Notes: generated from the sequence alone by a model not told the origin. A stretch of 64,000 bases of DNA from Micromonospora matsumotoense (GCF_900091525.1 NZ_FMCU01000001.1:248001-312000); one strand, 5' to 3'. Numbered from the stretch's first letter, positions 36,262 through 45,600 are shown. Numbers and translations: made by a program.

Positions 36262-38562
36262 TCAGCGCAGGTAGATGTTGGGCGTGGGCGGGGTGGACAT
36301 GCCGTCGCCGATGAAGAAGCCCGGGTGCGGCGGCTGGTTGTAGGCGGTGTTCTGCCAGGCGATCGCCGCGCGGTACTGCGGGTCGTGCATCAGCGTGTAG
36401 ATCCGGGTGCTGGTCTGGGTCGGGGTGCTGTAGATCCGCAGCGCCCGGCTGTCGCTGGTCCGCCAGATCACCTCCTCGCGCCAGTCACCGAGGATGTCGC
36501 CGGAGAGCGCCGGGGTGGACTTGGTGCTGTTGTTGGAGGCCACATTGCTGCCGGTGAGCAGCCGGGTCTCGCCACCCGTGCCGTACTTGTCGATTTTGGT
36601 GCCGTCGAGGAGTTCCCGCACCGGGTCGCCGTCCCACCAGGCGAGGAAGTTCGCCGACGACGGCTTGCGGCCGATGTTCTGCCCCCGGGTGTTGGCCAGG
36701 CCGTCGACCGCCGACGACCACGACTCGGCACCCGGACTGCCGGCCCAGATGTCACCCGAGACACCCCGACCGTTGTCACCGGAGGCCGCGGTCTTCCAGA
36801 TGATCTGACCGGTACGCGCGTCGGCGAACCACGAGCTGGGCTTGCTGGCGTCCTCGTCGACCTTGAAGACCTCCAGGCCGGCCCGGCTCGGGTCCAGGTC
36901 ACCGACGTGCAGGGCGTCACCGTGGCCGTTGCCGGTGGAATAGAGCAGCCGGCCGTTGTCGTCGATGGTGGCCGCGCCGTACACGATCTCCTGCCGGCCG
37001 TCGGCGTCCACGTCGGCGACGGAGAGCTGGTGGTTGCCCTGGCCGGCGGCGGCCGAGTTGCCGGAGGCGTTGGAGTCGAACGTCCACCGCTTGGTCAGCG
37101 TGCCGTTGCGGAAGTCCCAGGCGGCGATCACCGCGCGGGTGTAGTAGCCGCGCGCCATGATCAGGGACGGTCGCTGCCCGTCCAGGTAGGCGGTGCCGGC
37201 GAGGAACCGGTCGACCCGGTTGCCGTACGAGTCGCCCCAGGAGGAGACAGTGCCGCGCGGCGGGTCGTAGTTGACGGTGGAGGCGATGGCGCCGGTCTGC
37301 CCGTTGAACATGGTCAGGTACTCCGGGCCGGACAGCACGTAACCACTGGAGTTGCGGTAGTCCGCCGACGACGAGCCGATCAGCTGGCCGGTGCCGGAGC
37401 GGGTGCCGTCGGCGGTCTTCATGGCCACCTCGGCCTTGCCGTCACCGTCGTAGTCGTACACCTGGAACTGGGTGTAGTGGGCGCCCGCCCGGATGTTGCG
37501 GCCCAGGTCGATGCGCCACAACCGACTGCCGGTCAGGGTGTACGCGTCGACGTAGACGTTGCCGGTGTAGCCGGACTGGCTGTTGTCCTTGGCGTTGGAC
37601 GGGTCCCACTTGAGCACGATCTCGTAGTCGCCGTCACCGTCGAGATCGCCGACGCTCGCGTCGTTGGCCGAGTAGCTGTACGCCTCCCCGCTCGGGGTGC
37701 TGCCACCGGCCGGCGGCTGGATCGGCACGTCCAGGTAGCCGTTGGCGAACTGGAGCGCGGGCGCGGACGCCGCCTGCTCGGCACCGTTCACCACGGCCCG
37801 CACCGTGTACGCCGAACCGGCCGCCGCCCCGCTGTCCAGGTAGTTGGTGGCACCGGTGACCGGCGAGGCGTTGACCTTGGTGGAGCCCCGGTAGAGATTG
37901 AACGACACCCCGGAGGTCTCGGTGCCGAGCAGCCGCCAGGAGACCAGGTTCCCGTTGCCGGAGCGCACGCTGATCAGCCCCCGGTCGAGGTTCTCCAGCT
38001 GCTTGGCCCCGGCCGGCGGGTTGGTCGGCGGGGGCGTGGTCGGCGGGGGTGTCGTCGGGGGTGGGGTGGTCGGTGGTGCGGTGGTGGGCGGCGCCGTGGT
38101 CGGCGGCGCGGTGGTCGGGGGTGCGGTCGTCGGCGCGGTGTCGCCGGTGCAGGTGGTGCCGTTGAGCACGAAGCTGGCCGGCGTCGGGTTGCTGGCGTTG
38201 TTCCACGACGCGTTGAAGCCGAAGCTCGCGGTGCCGTTGGTGCCGAGCGCGGCGTTGTAGCCGGCGTCCTTGGCGCTGACCTGCGCACCGGACTGGGTGA
38301 CCGTGGCGTTCCACGCCTGGGCGACCTGCTGACCGGCCGTGTAGGACCAGGTCAGCGTCCAGCCGTTGATCGGGTCGCCGAGGTTGGTGACCAGGACGTC
38401 GGCGCCGAAGCCGCCGCCCCACTGGCTACTGATCTTGTAGTCGACCCGGCAACCGGCGGCGGCGGCCGAGGCCGTCACGGCGGTGAGGGTGCCGGCGGCG
38501 AGGGTGGTGGCCGCCGCGGCGGCGAGTAACGCGGCGCGGCGACGGGGTGGGCTCAGGTGCAT
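36262..38562 (-). CDS. secreted rhamnogalacturonan lyase (PL11) with N-terminal CBM2
   Basis: A 766-aa exported enzyme. A Sec signal (about residues 1-35, AALLAAAAATTLAAGTLTAV) is followed by a family-2 carbohydrate-binding module (about 36-140; CRVDYKISSQWGGGFGADV, surface Trp residues), a Thr/Pro linker with TAPPTTAPPTTAPPTT repeats, an Fn3-like region, and the PL11 lyase (about 200-766; DVPIQPPAGG, DGDGDYEIVLKWDPSN and the beta-propeller Asp repeats VYDYDGDGKAEVAMKTADGT). It splits the rhamnogalacturonan I backbone of pectin. ATG 38562 has AAAGG upstream; the open frame before it is not used. A LacI-like site lies at 38701. Confidence 0.93.
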   Translation of the reverse strand: MHLSPPRRRAALLAAAAATTLAAGTLTAVTASAAAAGCRVDYKISSQWGGGFGADVLVTNLGDPINGWTLTWSYTAGQQVAQAWNATVTQSGAQVSAKDAGYNAALGTNGTASFGFNASWNNASNPTPASFVLNGTTCTGDTAPTTAPPTTAPPTTAPPTTAPPTTPPPTTPPPTTPPPTNPPAGAKQLENLDRGLISVRSGNGNLVSWRLLGTETSGVSFNLYRGSTKVNASPVTGATNYLDSGAAAGSAYTVRAVVNGAEQAASAPALQFANGYLDVPIQPPAGGSTPSGEAYSYSANDASVGDLDGDGDYEIVLKWDPSNAKDNSQSGYTGNVYVDAYTLTGSRLWRIDLGRNIRAGAHYTQFQVYDYDGDGKAEVAMKTADGTRSGTGQLIGSSSADYRNSSGYVLSGPEYLTMFNGQTGAIASTVNYDPPRGTVSSWGDSYGNRVDRFLAGTAYLDGQRPSLIMARGYYTRAVIAAWDFRNGTLTKRWTFDSNASGNSAAAGQGNHQLSVADVDADGRQEIVYGAATIDDNGRLLYSTGNGHGDALHVGDLDPSRAGLEVFKVDEDASKPSSWFADARTGQIIWKTAASGDNGRGVSGDIWAGSPGAESWSSAVDGLANTRGQNIGRKPSSANFLAWWDGDPVRELLDGTKIDKYGTGGETRLLTGSNVASNNSTKSTPALSGDILGDWREEVIWRTSDSRALRIYSTPTQTSTRIYTLMHDPQYRAAIAWQNTAYNQPPHPGFFIGDGMSTPPTPNIYLR

Positions 38563-38700
38563 GCAAACGCCTTTCGCGGAGGTCAGCGCACGGTGCCGAC
38601 GCCGGCCTGCCCGGGCCGGCGGGATGGCGCGCCGTACTGACGGTGGTGACGGACACCTTGTATCGACATCCATGGTTCGACTCCGCGCAGTCGGATCGTA

Positions 38701-38714
38701 GGACAACGCTTTCC
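38701..38714. promoter_or_regulatory. LacI-family-like operator near the lyase promoter
   Basis: GGACAACGCTTTCC is a partial palindrome (10 of 14 positions symmetric) centred on CG, as in actinobacterial LacI-type sugar repressor sites. It sits 139 bp before the lyase start and 59 bp before the divergent decarboxylase gene. Confidence 0.35.
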
Positions 38715-38772
38715 ACCCGCACAACCCACACCCGCTCTTGCTCCCGGCCGGCCCACCTGATCGACTCGGCCC

Positions 38773-40251
38773 ATGGCTGAGCACATGGACCCCGAGGAGT
38801 TCCGCCGCGCCGGGTACGCGGTGGTCGACTGGGTCGCCGACTACTGGCGGACGCTGGACCAGCGCCCGGTGGTCCCCCGGGACCCGCCCGGCACGGTCAC
38901 CGCCGCCCTGCCGGCCACCCCGCCCGCGCACGGCGAGCCGGTGGCGGCGATGCTCGCCGACCTGGACGAGATCATCGTGCCCCGGGTCACCCACTGGCAG
39001 CACCCCGGCTTCTTCGGCTACTTCCCGGCCAACACCAGCGGCCCCAGCGTGCTGGCCGACCTGGTCAGCTCGGGTCTCGGCGCCCAGGGCATGCTCTGGG
39101 CCACCAACCCGGCCGGCACCGAACTGGAGACGGTGGTGCTGGACTGGCTGGTCGAGCTGATGGACCTACCCGCGAGGTTCCGCTCCACCGGCGCCGGTGG
39201 TGGCGTCATCCAGGACTCGGCCTCCTCGGCGACCCTGGTCGCCACCCTGGCCGCCCTGCACCGGGCCAGCGGGGGCCGCTGGCGGGAGGCGGGCGTCGAC
39301 CGCCGGTACCGGGCGTACACCTCCACGCACGGGCACTCCTCGATCGAGAAGGCGGCCCGCATCGCCGGCCTCGGCGGGCAGGGCGTCCGCACCATCGAGG
39401 TGGACCCGGAGACCCAGGCGATGCGTCCGGCGGCGCTGCGGGCGGCGATCGAGGCGGACCTGGCAAACGGAGAGGTGCCGGCCATCGTGGTGGCGACCAT
39501 CGGGACCACCTCCACCACCGCCGTCGACCCGCTGCCGGAGATCGGCGTGATCTGCGCCGAGTACGGCATCTGGCTGCACGTCGACGCGGCGTACGCCGGG
39601 GCGGCGGCGGTCTGCCCCGAGCTGCGCTGGTCGCACGCCGGGGTGGAGCACGCCGACTCGTACTGCTTCGACCCGCACAAGTGGCTGCTCACCGGCTTCG
39701 ACTGCGACGCCTTCTGGGTGGCCGACCGGGGCGAGCTGATCGAGGCGCTGACCGTCATGCCGGAGTTCCTCCGCAACGCCGCCAGCGAATCCGGGGCCGT
39801 CATCGACTACCGGGACTGGCAGGTCCCGCTGGGCCGCCGGTTCCGGGCGCTCAAGCTCTGGTTCGTCCTGCGTTGGTACGGCGTCGAGGGGCTGCGCGCG
39901 CACCTGCGCTCCGGGATCGCCCTGGCCGACCGGTTCGCCGCCCGGGTACGCGCCGACGACCGGTTCGCCCTCGCCGCCCCGCACCCGTTCTCCCTGGTCA
40001 CGTTCCGGCTCCGGGCCGGTGACGAGGCCAGCGCGGCGCTGCTGGCCCGGGTCAACGACAGCGGACAGGTGCACCTGACGCACACCCGGGTCAACGGCCG
40101 GTACACCCTGCGCCTGGCCGTCGGCGCACCGCTGACCGGGCCGGAACACGTGGACCGGGCCTGGGACCTGCTGTCGGCGGCGGCCACGGACATCCTCGCC
40201 GGGGTCACCTCGACCGGCGGGTCCGCCCGGGCCAACACACCCCCCGGGTGA
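38773..40251 (+). CDS. PLP-dependent decarboxylase (aromatic L-amino-acid decarboxylase type)
   Basis: A 492-aa group II decarboxylase. The N-terminal helical cap is FRRAGYAVVDWVADYWRTLD; PGFFGYFPANTSGPSVLADL lines the active site; the PLP-stacking His is in YTSTHGHSSIEKAARIAG; LHVDAAYAGAA carries the Asp; and the PLP lysine is in CFDPHKWLLTGFDCD (about residue 302). The active form is probably a dimer that removes CO2 from Trp, Tyr, Dopa or a related substrate; which one is not clear. It is divergent from the lyase gene across 210 bp. Confidence 0.92.
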   Translation: MAEHMDPEEFRRAGYAVVDWVADYWRTLDQRPVVPRDPPGTVTAALPATPPAHGEPVAAMLADLDEIIVPRVTHWQHPGFFGYFPANTSGPSVLADLVSSGLGAQGMLWATNPAGTELETVVLDWLVELMDLPARFRSTGAGGGVIQDSASSATLVATLAALHRASGGRWREAGVDRRYRAYTSTHGHSSIEKAARIAGLGGQGVRTIEVDPETQAMRPAALRAAIEADLANGEVPAIVVATIGTTSTTAVDPLPEIGVICAEYGIWLHVDAAYAGAAAVCPELRWSHAGVEHADSYCFDPHKWLLTGFDCDAFWVADRGELIEALTVMPEFLRNAASESGAVIDYRDWQVPLGRRFRALKLWFVLRWYGVEGLRAHLRSGIALADRFAARVRADDRFALAAPHPFSLVTFRLRAGDEASAALLARVNDSGQVHLTHTRVNGRYTLRLAVGAPLTGPEHVDRAWDLLSAAATDILAGVTSTGGSARANTPPG

Positions 40252-40342
40252 CCGTCACCGCCCCGCCCCGGGTCGACCGGGGTCCGCGACGCCCGCGACG
40301 GTCATCGCGACGGGCGATGCCGGCGGCGTACCCCGTCGCCGG

Positions 40343-41437
40343 TCAGCGCTCGACGACGGCCAGCCGGTCATCGGCCCCGGCCGGGTCGCTGCCGGTCGGC
40401 GCGGTGCTGGCCGGCTTGGTGCCGGTCGGCGCGGTGCCCGTCGGGTCGGTGCCGGTCGGGGCGGGCCCGGCGACGGCGGTAGGCGCGGTGCCCGTCAACG
40501 GCGGCGTGCCAGCGGCGGTGGCACCGGCGTCGGCGGCGGTGGCACCGGTTTCGGTGGCGGCGTCGACGATGGCGCGGGCCTGGCGGGTCCGCCGCAGCGC
40601 GCGGACGGCCAGCGTCAGGGCCACCACCCACCCCACCGCGAGCAGCGCGTAGACAACGGGACGGACGGTGGACCCCGCGTCGCTGGTCTTCAGCAGGATG
40701 CGGGCGTTGGTCAGCACGATCACCCCGCCGATGGTGGCACCCAGCAGTTGCGCGGGGACGATCCGCACCAGCCAGGCGGCCACCGGCGCGGCGATCAGGC
40801 CACCGATCAGCAGCGCCGCGACGGTGGGCAGCAGGAAGCCCTCGCTGCCCAGGCCGATCAGGAAGCCGATGCTGGCCGCCCCGGCCACCACGAACTCGGC
40901 GGTGTCCACCGAGCCGATCACCTTGCGGGGCTCCATCCGACCGGACACCAGCAGCGCCGGGGTGGCCACCGGCCCCCATCCCCCGCCACCGGTGGCGTCG
41001 ACGAACCCGGCGACCAGGCCGAGCGGGCCGAGGAACCGGCCGCGCAGCCGCCCGGCGCCGGAACGCTGGCGCAGCGGGCGGGAGAAACGCACCAGCAGGT
41101 ACGCCCCGAGGGCGAACAGGATGCCGGCCATCCACGGGGCGGCGTTCTCGGTGGAGATGGAGCTGAGGAAGGTGGCCCCGAGGAACGCGCCGACCGCGCC
41201 GGGCAGGGCGATCCGGGTGACCACCCGCCAGTCGACGTTGCCGAACCGCCAGTGCGCTACACCGGCGGCGAGCGTGGTGCCGATCTCGGCGAGGTGCACC
41301 GACGCCGAGGCGGCGGCCGGTGCGACGCCGACGAAGAGCAGCAGGGTGGACGAGGTGAGCCCGTACGCCATGCCGAGCGCGCCGTCGACCAGCTGCGCAG
41401 CCAGCCCGACCAGGGCGAGGATCAGAAGCTTGCGCAC
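40343..41437 (-). CDS. TSUP family (TauE/SafE) membrane exporter
   Basis: A 364-aa protein with about eight transmembrane helices; the two TSUP half-repeats start with AAQLVDGALGMAYGLTSST and GFVDATGGGGWGPVATPALL. Members move sulfite, sulfonates or related anions. The C-terminal 75 residues are a Thr/Gly/Pro-rich cytoplasmic tail with TGTAPTGTDPTG-like repeats, which is unusual. ATG 41437 is preceded by GGAGGG. The Rrf2 regulator gene lies upstream on the same strand; the palindrome at 41465 may be its target, linking the exporter to sulfur control. Confidence 0.9.
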   Translation of the reverse strand: MRKLLILALVGLAAQLVDGALGMAYGLTSSTLLLFVGVAPAAASASVHLAEIGTTLAAGVAHWRFGNVDWRVVTRIALPGAVGAFLGATFLSSISTENAAPWMAGILFALGAYLLVRFSRPLRQRSGAGRLRGRFLGPLGLVAGFVDATGGGGWGPVATPALLVSGRMEPRKVIGSVDTAEFVVAGAASIGFLIGLGSEGFLLPTVAALLIGGLIAAPVAAWLVRIVPAQLLGATIGGVIVLTNARILLKTSDAGSTVRPVVYALLAVGWVVALTLAVRALRRTRQARAIVDAATETGATAADAGATAAGTPPLTGTAPTAVAGPAPTGTDPTGTAPTGTKPASTAPTGSDPAGADDRLAVVER

Positions 41438-41464
41438 GAGCCCTCCGTACTATTCGGCATCTCC

Positions 41465-41481
41465 TATCGACTTGGTCGACA
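41465..41481. promoter_or_regulatory. candidate Rrf2 operator upstream of the TSUP gene
   Basis: TATCGACTTGGTCGACA is a 17-bp palindrome with one mismatch, lying 27 bp before the exporter start. Position in the promoter and the flanking Rrf2 gene suggest a regulator site; this is inference. Confidence 0.45.
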
Positions 41482-41599
41482 ATGCGGCACGGACGCTCCC
41501 GGGTCAACCCCCCGATCGGTGGGTGGGACAACGCAGGGCGCGGTGGGGCGACTCCACGCGCGGGGTCAACTCCACGCGCGGGGGCGACTCCTGGCGGGG

Positions 41600-42070
41600 T
41601 CAGCTCCAGGCGCGGGGGTCGGCGGCCAGCTCGGTGATCCGGCCCGGCAGCACCCCGGCCGCCACGTCGGCGATGGTGACCTGCTCCAGGATCTCCCGCT
41701 CGCTGGCCCGCAACGCGATCCAGACCTCCTGCAACGCCTGCGCCGCGCCGTGGTAACCGAGCTGCTCGGGGCGCTGCCCCCGGACGTGGGCGAGCGGACC
41801 GTCGATCACCCGGATCACCTCGGCGAGGGAGATCTCCGCCGCCGCACGGGCCAGCCAGTAGCCGCCCTCCGGGCCCCGCTGGGCGTGCACGATGCCACCC
41901 CGGCGCAGTTGGAGCAGGATGCTCTCCAGGAACTTCGGTGGGATGTCCTGCGACCGGGCGATCTGCTCGGCGGTGACGGGACGGGACCGTCCGGAGTCCG
42001 CGCCATCGGCGACCGACGCGAGTTCGGCGGCCGCACGGAGGGCATAGTCGACCCGAGCGGAGAGGCGCAT
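41600..42070 (-). CDS. Rrf2 family transcriptional regulator
   Basis: A 156-aa protein with the Rrf2 winged helix: MRLSARVDYALRAAAELASV, ITAEQIARSQDIPPKFLESILLQLRRGGIVHAQRGPEGGYWLAR and VIRVIDGPLAHVRG. It has no cysteine at all, so it cannot bind an Fe-S cluster like IscR or NsrR and resembles the CymR class that controls sulfur metabolism. The TSUP exporter gene next to it supports that. ATG 42070. It is divergent from the kinase gene. Confidence 0.9.
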   Translation of the reverse strand: MRLSARVDYALRAAAELASVADGADSGRSRPVTAEQIARSQDIPPKFLESILLQLRRGGIVHAQRGPEGGYWLARAAAEISLAEVIRVIDGPLAHVRGQRPEQLGYHGAAQALQEVWIALRASEREILEQVTIADVAAGVLPGRITELAADPRAWS

Positions 42071-42086
42071 GGCCGCAAGGTTAGTC

Positions 42087-42110
42087 GGCGACCCGGCCGG
42101 CCGGGTCGCC
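42087..42110. promoter_or_regulatory. perfect 24-bp palindrome upstream of rrf2
   Basis: The half-site is GGCGACCCGGCC followed at once by its complement (no loop). It lies 17 bp before the Rrf2 start in the divergent promoter region. Confidence 0.6.
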
Positions 42111-42122
42111 ACCCTCCACCGA

Positions 42123-42171
42123 ACGGGTAGGGTGCCATGTCCCGGTGGCGTGGGCATGGCACCATACCCGT
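42123..42171. repeat. inverted repeat (17-bp arms) upstream of the kinase gene
   Basis: Arms 42123-42139 and 42155-42171 (ACGGGTAGGGTGCCATG with one mismatch) enclose 15 bases. It could be a hairpin in the kinase leader or a paired protein-binding site. Confidence 0.75.
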
Positions 42172-42247
42172 GTCGCCGGCAGGGTCGCCGGGGCACGACA
42201 CACACACCAGCGCACCGAAGCACCGGCCGATGGGGGCAGCGACAGCG

Positions 42248-43801
42248 ATGCCGGACGTGACGCCGCTGAACCCACGGGACCCACGCCAGGCCGGGCCGTA
42301 CGAGCTGATCGGTCGACTCGGCGCGGGCGGTCAGGGCGTGGTCTACCTGGGCCGCGACGAGCAGGGCCGGTGGGTCGCGGTCAAAGTGATCAATGTGGAC
42401 CTGCACCAGCACCCCGCGGCGAAGTCCCAGTTCACCAAGGAGATCGCCGCCGCCCGGCGGGTCGCGCCGTTCTGCACCGCGCAGATCCTCTTCGCCGACG
42501 TGGACGGCGACCTGCCGTACGTGGTCAGCGAGTTCATCGAGGGCGTCACCCTGCAACGGCACGTCCGCGAGCAGGGCCCGATCGGCGGCAACGCGCTGCA
42601 CCGGCTGGCCGTGGGCACCGCCACCGCGCTCGCCGCGATCCACCAGTCCGACGTGGTGCACTGCGACCTCAAGCCGGACAACGTGATCCTCGGGGCGGAC
42701 GGCCCCCGGGTGATCGACTTCGGCATCGCCCGCGCGCTGGACGTCACCGAGACGATGACCAACCGCATCATGGGCACCGCCCCCTACATGGCCCCGGAGC
42801 GGTTCCGTGACGACGCGGTCGGGCCGGCCAGCGACGTGTTCGCCTGGGCGGGCACCATCGCCTTCGCGGCGGGCGGACAGCCGCCGTTCGGCACCGGCCC
42901 GATCGCGGTGGTGATGCACCGGGTCCTGCACGACCCCCCGGCGCTGACCGGGCTCTCCGGCCCGCTGGCCACCCTGATCGGGCAGTGTCTGGACAAGGAC
43001 CACCAGGCCCGGCCGACCGCCCAGGAGGTGCTGCTGCGGCTGCTCGGCCGGGACACCCACCCGGGGGCCGACGTGCCGTTGCAGACCGTCCTGCGGGCCG
43101 GCACCGACGCGGCGGCCACCCAGCAGCTGTCCCGGACCCTGTCCACCCCGCCGCCCCCGCCGGTCACCCCGCACGCGCCGACCAGCGCAGCGGCCGATCC
43201 GTGGCCGACCGGCGCGGCGGCGGACCCCTGGCCGACCGCCGGGGTGGCGCAACCCTGGCCGACCACATCGACCGGCCACCCGGCACCGCCCGTGCCGAGC
43301 GGGCAGCAGCCGCCGGCGGCGGCACCGTGGCCCACCACGTCGACCGCCCACCACGCGCCGCAGCTGCCGACCGACCCGGCCACGGCCCCACCGGCGACGG
43401 CCTGGTCCGCCCCGCCCGGACCGACGGCACCCCCGGGGACCCGGGCCACCGCCCCTGCCCCCGCCCGCCCGCCCGCACCCGCCCGGACGGCCACGGCCCC
43501 ACCGGCCACGGTGGTCACCGCGCCGGCCCGGCGCGACGGCTTCGGGCGGCGGCTGCGCCGGCAGTGGGCCGACCCGTGGGGGGTGTCCACCGCGATCTTC
43601 CTCGGCGCGGTGGGCGGCGCCACCGGGTACGTCGCCAGCACCGCCGTGGGCACCGCCGCCGCCGTCGGCTCGCTCACCCTCGTCGTGGTCTACGGTGTCC
43701 GTCTGCTGGTCGCCGCCGCGCTGACCCCCTCCGCCGCGCCCCACGGCCCCCCGCCGCAGCCCGCCGGACAGTCCGTGCCGGCACCCCGTACCGACGCCTG
43801 A
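42248..43801 (+). CDS. membrane-associated serine/threonine protein kinase
   Basis: A 517-aa Hanks-type kinase. The Gly loop is LGAGGQGVVYLG, the ATP lysine is in VAVKVI (about residue 46), the catalytic loop is HCDLKPDN (about 138), then DFGIA and APERF. The kinase domain ends about residue 280, followed by a 150-residue Pro/Thr-rich linker with repeats of DPWPT/PWPTT type. Two hydrophobic segments near the end (VSTAIFLGAVGGATGYVAS and VGSLTLVVVYGVRLLV) place it in the membrane with no large outer domain. ATG 42248 is chosen; longer starts run into the inverted repeat. The next gene (28 bp away) encodes an exported SBP/VWA protein. Confidence 0.9.
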   Translation: MPDVTPLNPRDPRQAGPYELIGRLGAGGQGVVYLGRDEQGRWVAVKVINVDLHQHPAAKSQFTKEIAAARRVAPFCTAQILFADVDGDLPYVVSEFIEGVTLQRHVREQGPIGGNALHRLAVGTATALAAIHQSDVVHCDLKPDNVILGADGPRVIDFGIARALDVTETMTNRIMGTAPYMAPERFRDDAVGPASDVFAWAGTIAFAAGGQPPFGTGPIAVVMHRVLHDPPALTGLSGPLATLIGQCLDKDHQARPTAQEVLLRLLGRDTHPGADVPLQTVLRAGTDAAATQQLSRTLSTPPPPPVTPHAPTSAAADPWPTGAAADPWPTAGVAQPWPTTSTGHPAPPVPSGQQPPAAAPWPTTSTAHHAPQLPTDPATAPPATAWSAPPGPTAPPGTRATAPAPARPPAPARTATAPPATVVTAPARRDGFGRRLRRQWADPWGVSTAIFLGAVGGATGYVASTAVGTAAAVGSLTLVVVYGVRLLVAAALTPSAAPHGPPPQPAGQSVPAPRTDA

Positions 43802-43829
43802 CCCGCCGCACCAACCCCTGGAGGAGCCG

Positions 43830-45587
43830 ATGGCCACCGGTGAGCGTCCCGCCCGACCGTTGCTCCCGTACGCGGTGGCCGTCGTCGCGGGGCTCGCGGT
43901 GATCGCCGCGGCCTACCTGTACGTCCGGCCGACGGACCGCGCCGACTGCGTACGGCTGGAGGTCAGCTCCTCCACCGAGAAGAGCGAGTTGGTCGCCCAG
44001 CTCGCCGACCGGTACAACGCCGCCGACCGGCGCTTCGGCGGCCGGTGCGCGCAGGTGACCGTGCACGGCCTCAACTCGGGCGAGGCGATGGAGGCGCTGG
44101 CCGGCGGGTGGGCGCTCACCCAGCCGAAGGTCGCCGAACCGCAGGTGTGGCTGCCCACCTCGTCGCTGTGGACCGGGCAGCTGCGCCTGCTCGACAAGGC
44201 GGCGGGCCGGCCCGTCCAGACCCCCGGGCAGTACCCGTCGATCGCCAACAGTCCCCTGGTCATCGCCATGCCCAAGGACCGGGGCGAGGTGGTGCAGCAG
44301 CGCGGCCCGCTCGGCTGGGCCGACGTCCTCGGCCTCTCCGGCGACACCGGCTGGGCGGCGTTCGGCAAGCCCGAGTGGGGCCGGTTCACCTTCGGTAAGG
44401 ACAACCCGCACCTGTCCACCTCCGGCCTGGCCGCCACGATCGCCACCTACTACGCGGCGGTCAACCGGGCCAGCGATCTGACCAGCGAGGACCTCGCCCA
44501 GCCGGCGGTGACCCAGTTCGTCCGGCGGATCGAGGCCAACGTCTCGCACTACAGCGACGACTCGGTGGATCTGCTGCGCAACCTCGCCGAGGCCGACGCC
44601 GCCGCCACCGGGGACGCCCCGGCGACCGACATGAGCGCGATCGTCCTCCAGGAGGAGCTGGTCTACCTCTACAACCAGGGCCAGCTCAGCCCCACCGGCA
44701 GCAAGCCCCGGGTCCCGCTGGTGGCGGTGCACCCCAAGGAGGGCACCTTCAACCTCGACCACCCGTACGTGGTGCTGCCCTCGGCCGACCCGGTGCAACG
44801 CCAGGGCGCCGAGGACTTCCTCACGTTTCTCCAGGACGGCCCGCAGCAGCGCAGCTTCGCCGCCCTGGGTTTCCGCGACGACGAGCGCCAGCCCGCCGAC
44901 ACGCTGCTGGCCACGGTGGCCGGGCCGGGTGGTGACCGGCTCACCTACTTCGACCCGCCCACCCCGGAGGTGGTCGGTGCGATCCTCGGCAGCTGGGACA
45001 CCCTGCGCAAGAAGGCCAACATCCTGCTCGCCGTGGACACCTCCGGCTCGATGAAGGCCAGCGTCGGCGACCAGACCCGGTTCCAGGTGGCGAGCGACGC
45101 CGCCAGCAAGGCGATCGAGCTGCTCAACGCCGCCGACCAGGTGGCGCTCTGGTCATTCTCCAGCGAGACCCCGCAGCGGCCGAAGAAGCCGTACAGCGAG
45201 GAGGTGCGGCTCGCGCCACTGAACCGGGGCGCGTTCAACCGGAAGCTGGCCGGGCTGCGCATCGGCGGCAACACCGCGCTGTACGCGACGGTCCGCGCGG
45301 CGCACCGCGCCCTGCTCGACAAGTACGACCCGAACCGGATCAACGCGGTGGTGGTGCTCACCGACGGCAAGAACGAGTACCAGAAGGACAGCGACCTGAA
45401 CCGACTGCTGCGGGACATCGCGTTGGACCCGAAGCAGCCGGTGAAGGTCTTCTGCGTGGCCTTCGACCAGGAATCGGACCTGACCGCGCTGGACCGGATC
45501 GCCAAGGCGTCGGCCGGCAAGGCATTCGACGCCAGAAACCCGGCCACCATCGACGAGGCGTTGGTGAAGGTCGTCAGCAGCTTCTGA
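43830..45587 (+). CDS. exported substrate-binding and von Willebrand factor A domain protein
   Basis: A 585-aa protein. An uncleaved signal anchor (YAVAVVAGLAVIAAAYLYV, about residues 13-31) precedes an extracellular solute-binding-like domain (about 40-370; LEVSSSTEKSELVAQLADRYN, IANSPLVIAMPK, TGWAAFGKPEWGRF) and a C-terminal VWA domain (about 395-585). The metal-ion-dependent site is DTSGS, with Thr in TALY and DGK-NEY later. Its role may be ligand capture plus adhesion or complex assembly outside the cell. GGAGG seven bases before ATG 43830 and the 28-bp gap show coexpression with the kinase. Confidence 0.88.
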   Translation: MATGERPARPLLPYAVAVVAGLAVIAAAYLYVRPTDRADCVRLEVSSSTEKSELVAQLADRYNAADRRFGGRCAQVTVHGLNSGEAMEALAGGWALTQPKVAEPQVWLPTSSLWTGQLRLLDKAAGRPVQTPGQYPSIANSPLVIAMPKDRGEVVQQRGPLGWADVLGLSGDTGWAAFGKPEWGRFTFGKDNPHLSTSGLAATIATYYAAVNRASDLTSEDLAQPAVTQFVRRIEANVSHYSDDSVDLLRNLAEADAAATGDAPATDMSAIVLQEELVYLYNQGQLSPTGSKPRVPLVAVHPKEGTFNLDHPYVVLPSADPVQRQGAEDFLTFLQDGPQQRSFAALGFRDDERQPADTLLATVAGPGGDRLTYFDPPTPEVVGAILGSWDTLRKKANILLAVDTSGSMKASVGDQTRFQVASDAASKAIELLNAADQVALWSFSSETPQRPKKPYSEEVRLAPLNRGAFNRKLAGLRIGGNTALYATVRAAHRALLDKYDPNRINAVVVLTDGKNEYQKDSDLNRLLRDIALDPKQPVKVFCVAFDQESDLTALDRIAKASAGKAFDARNPATIDEALVKVVSSF

Positions 45588-45600
45588 CCGGTCGCCCGGT

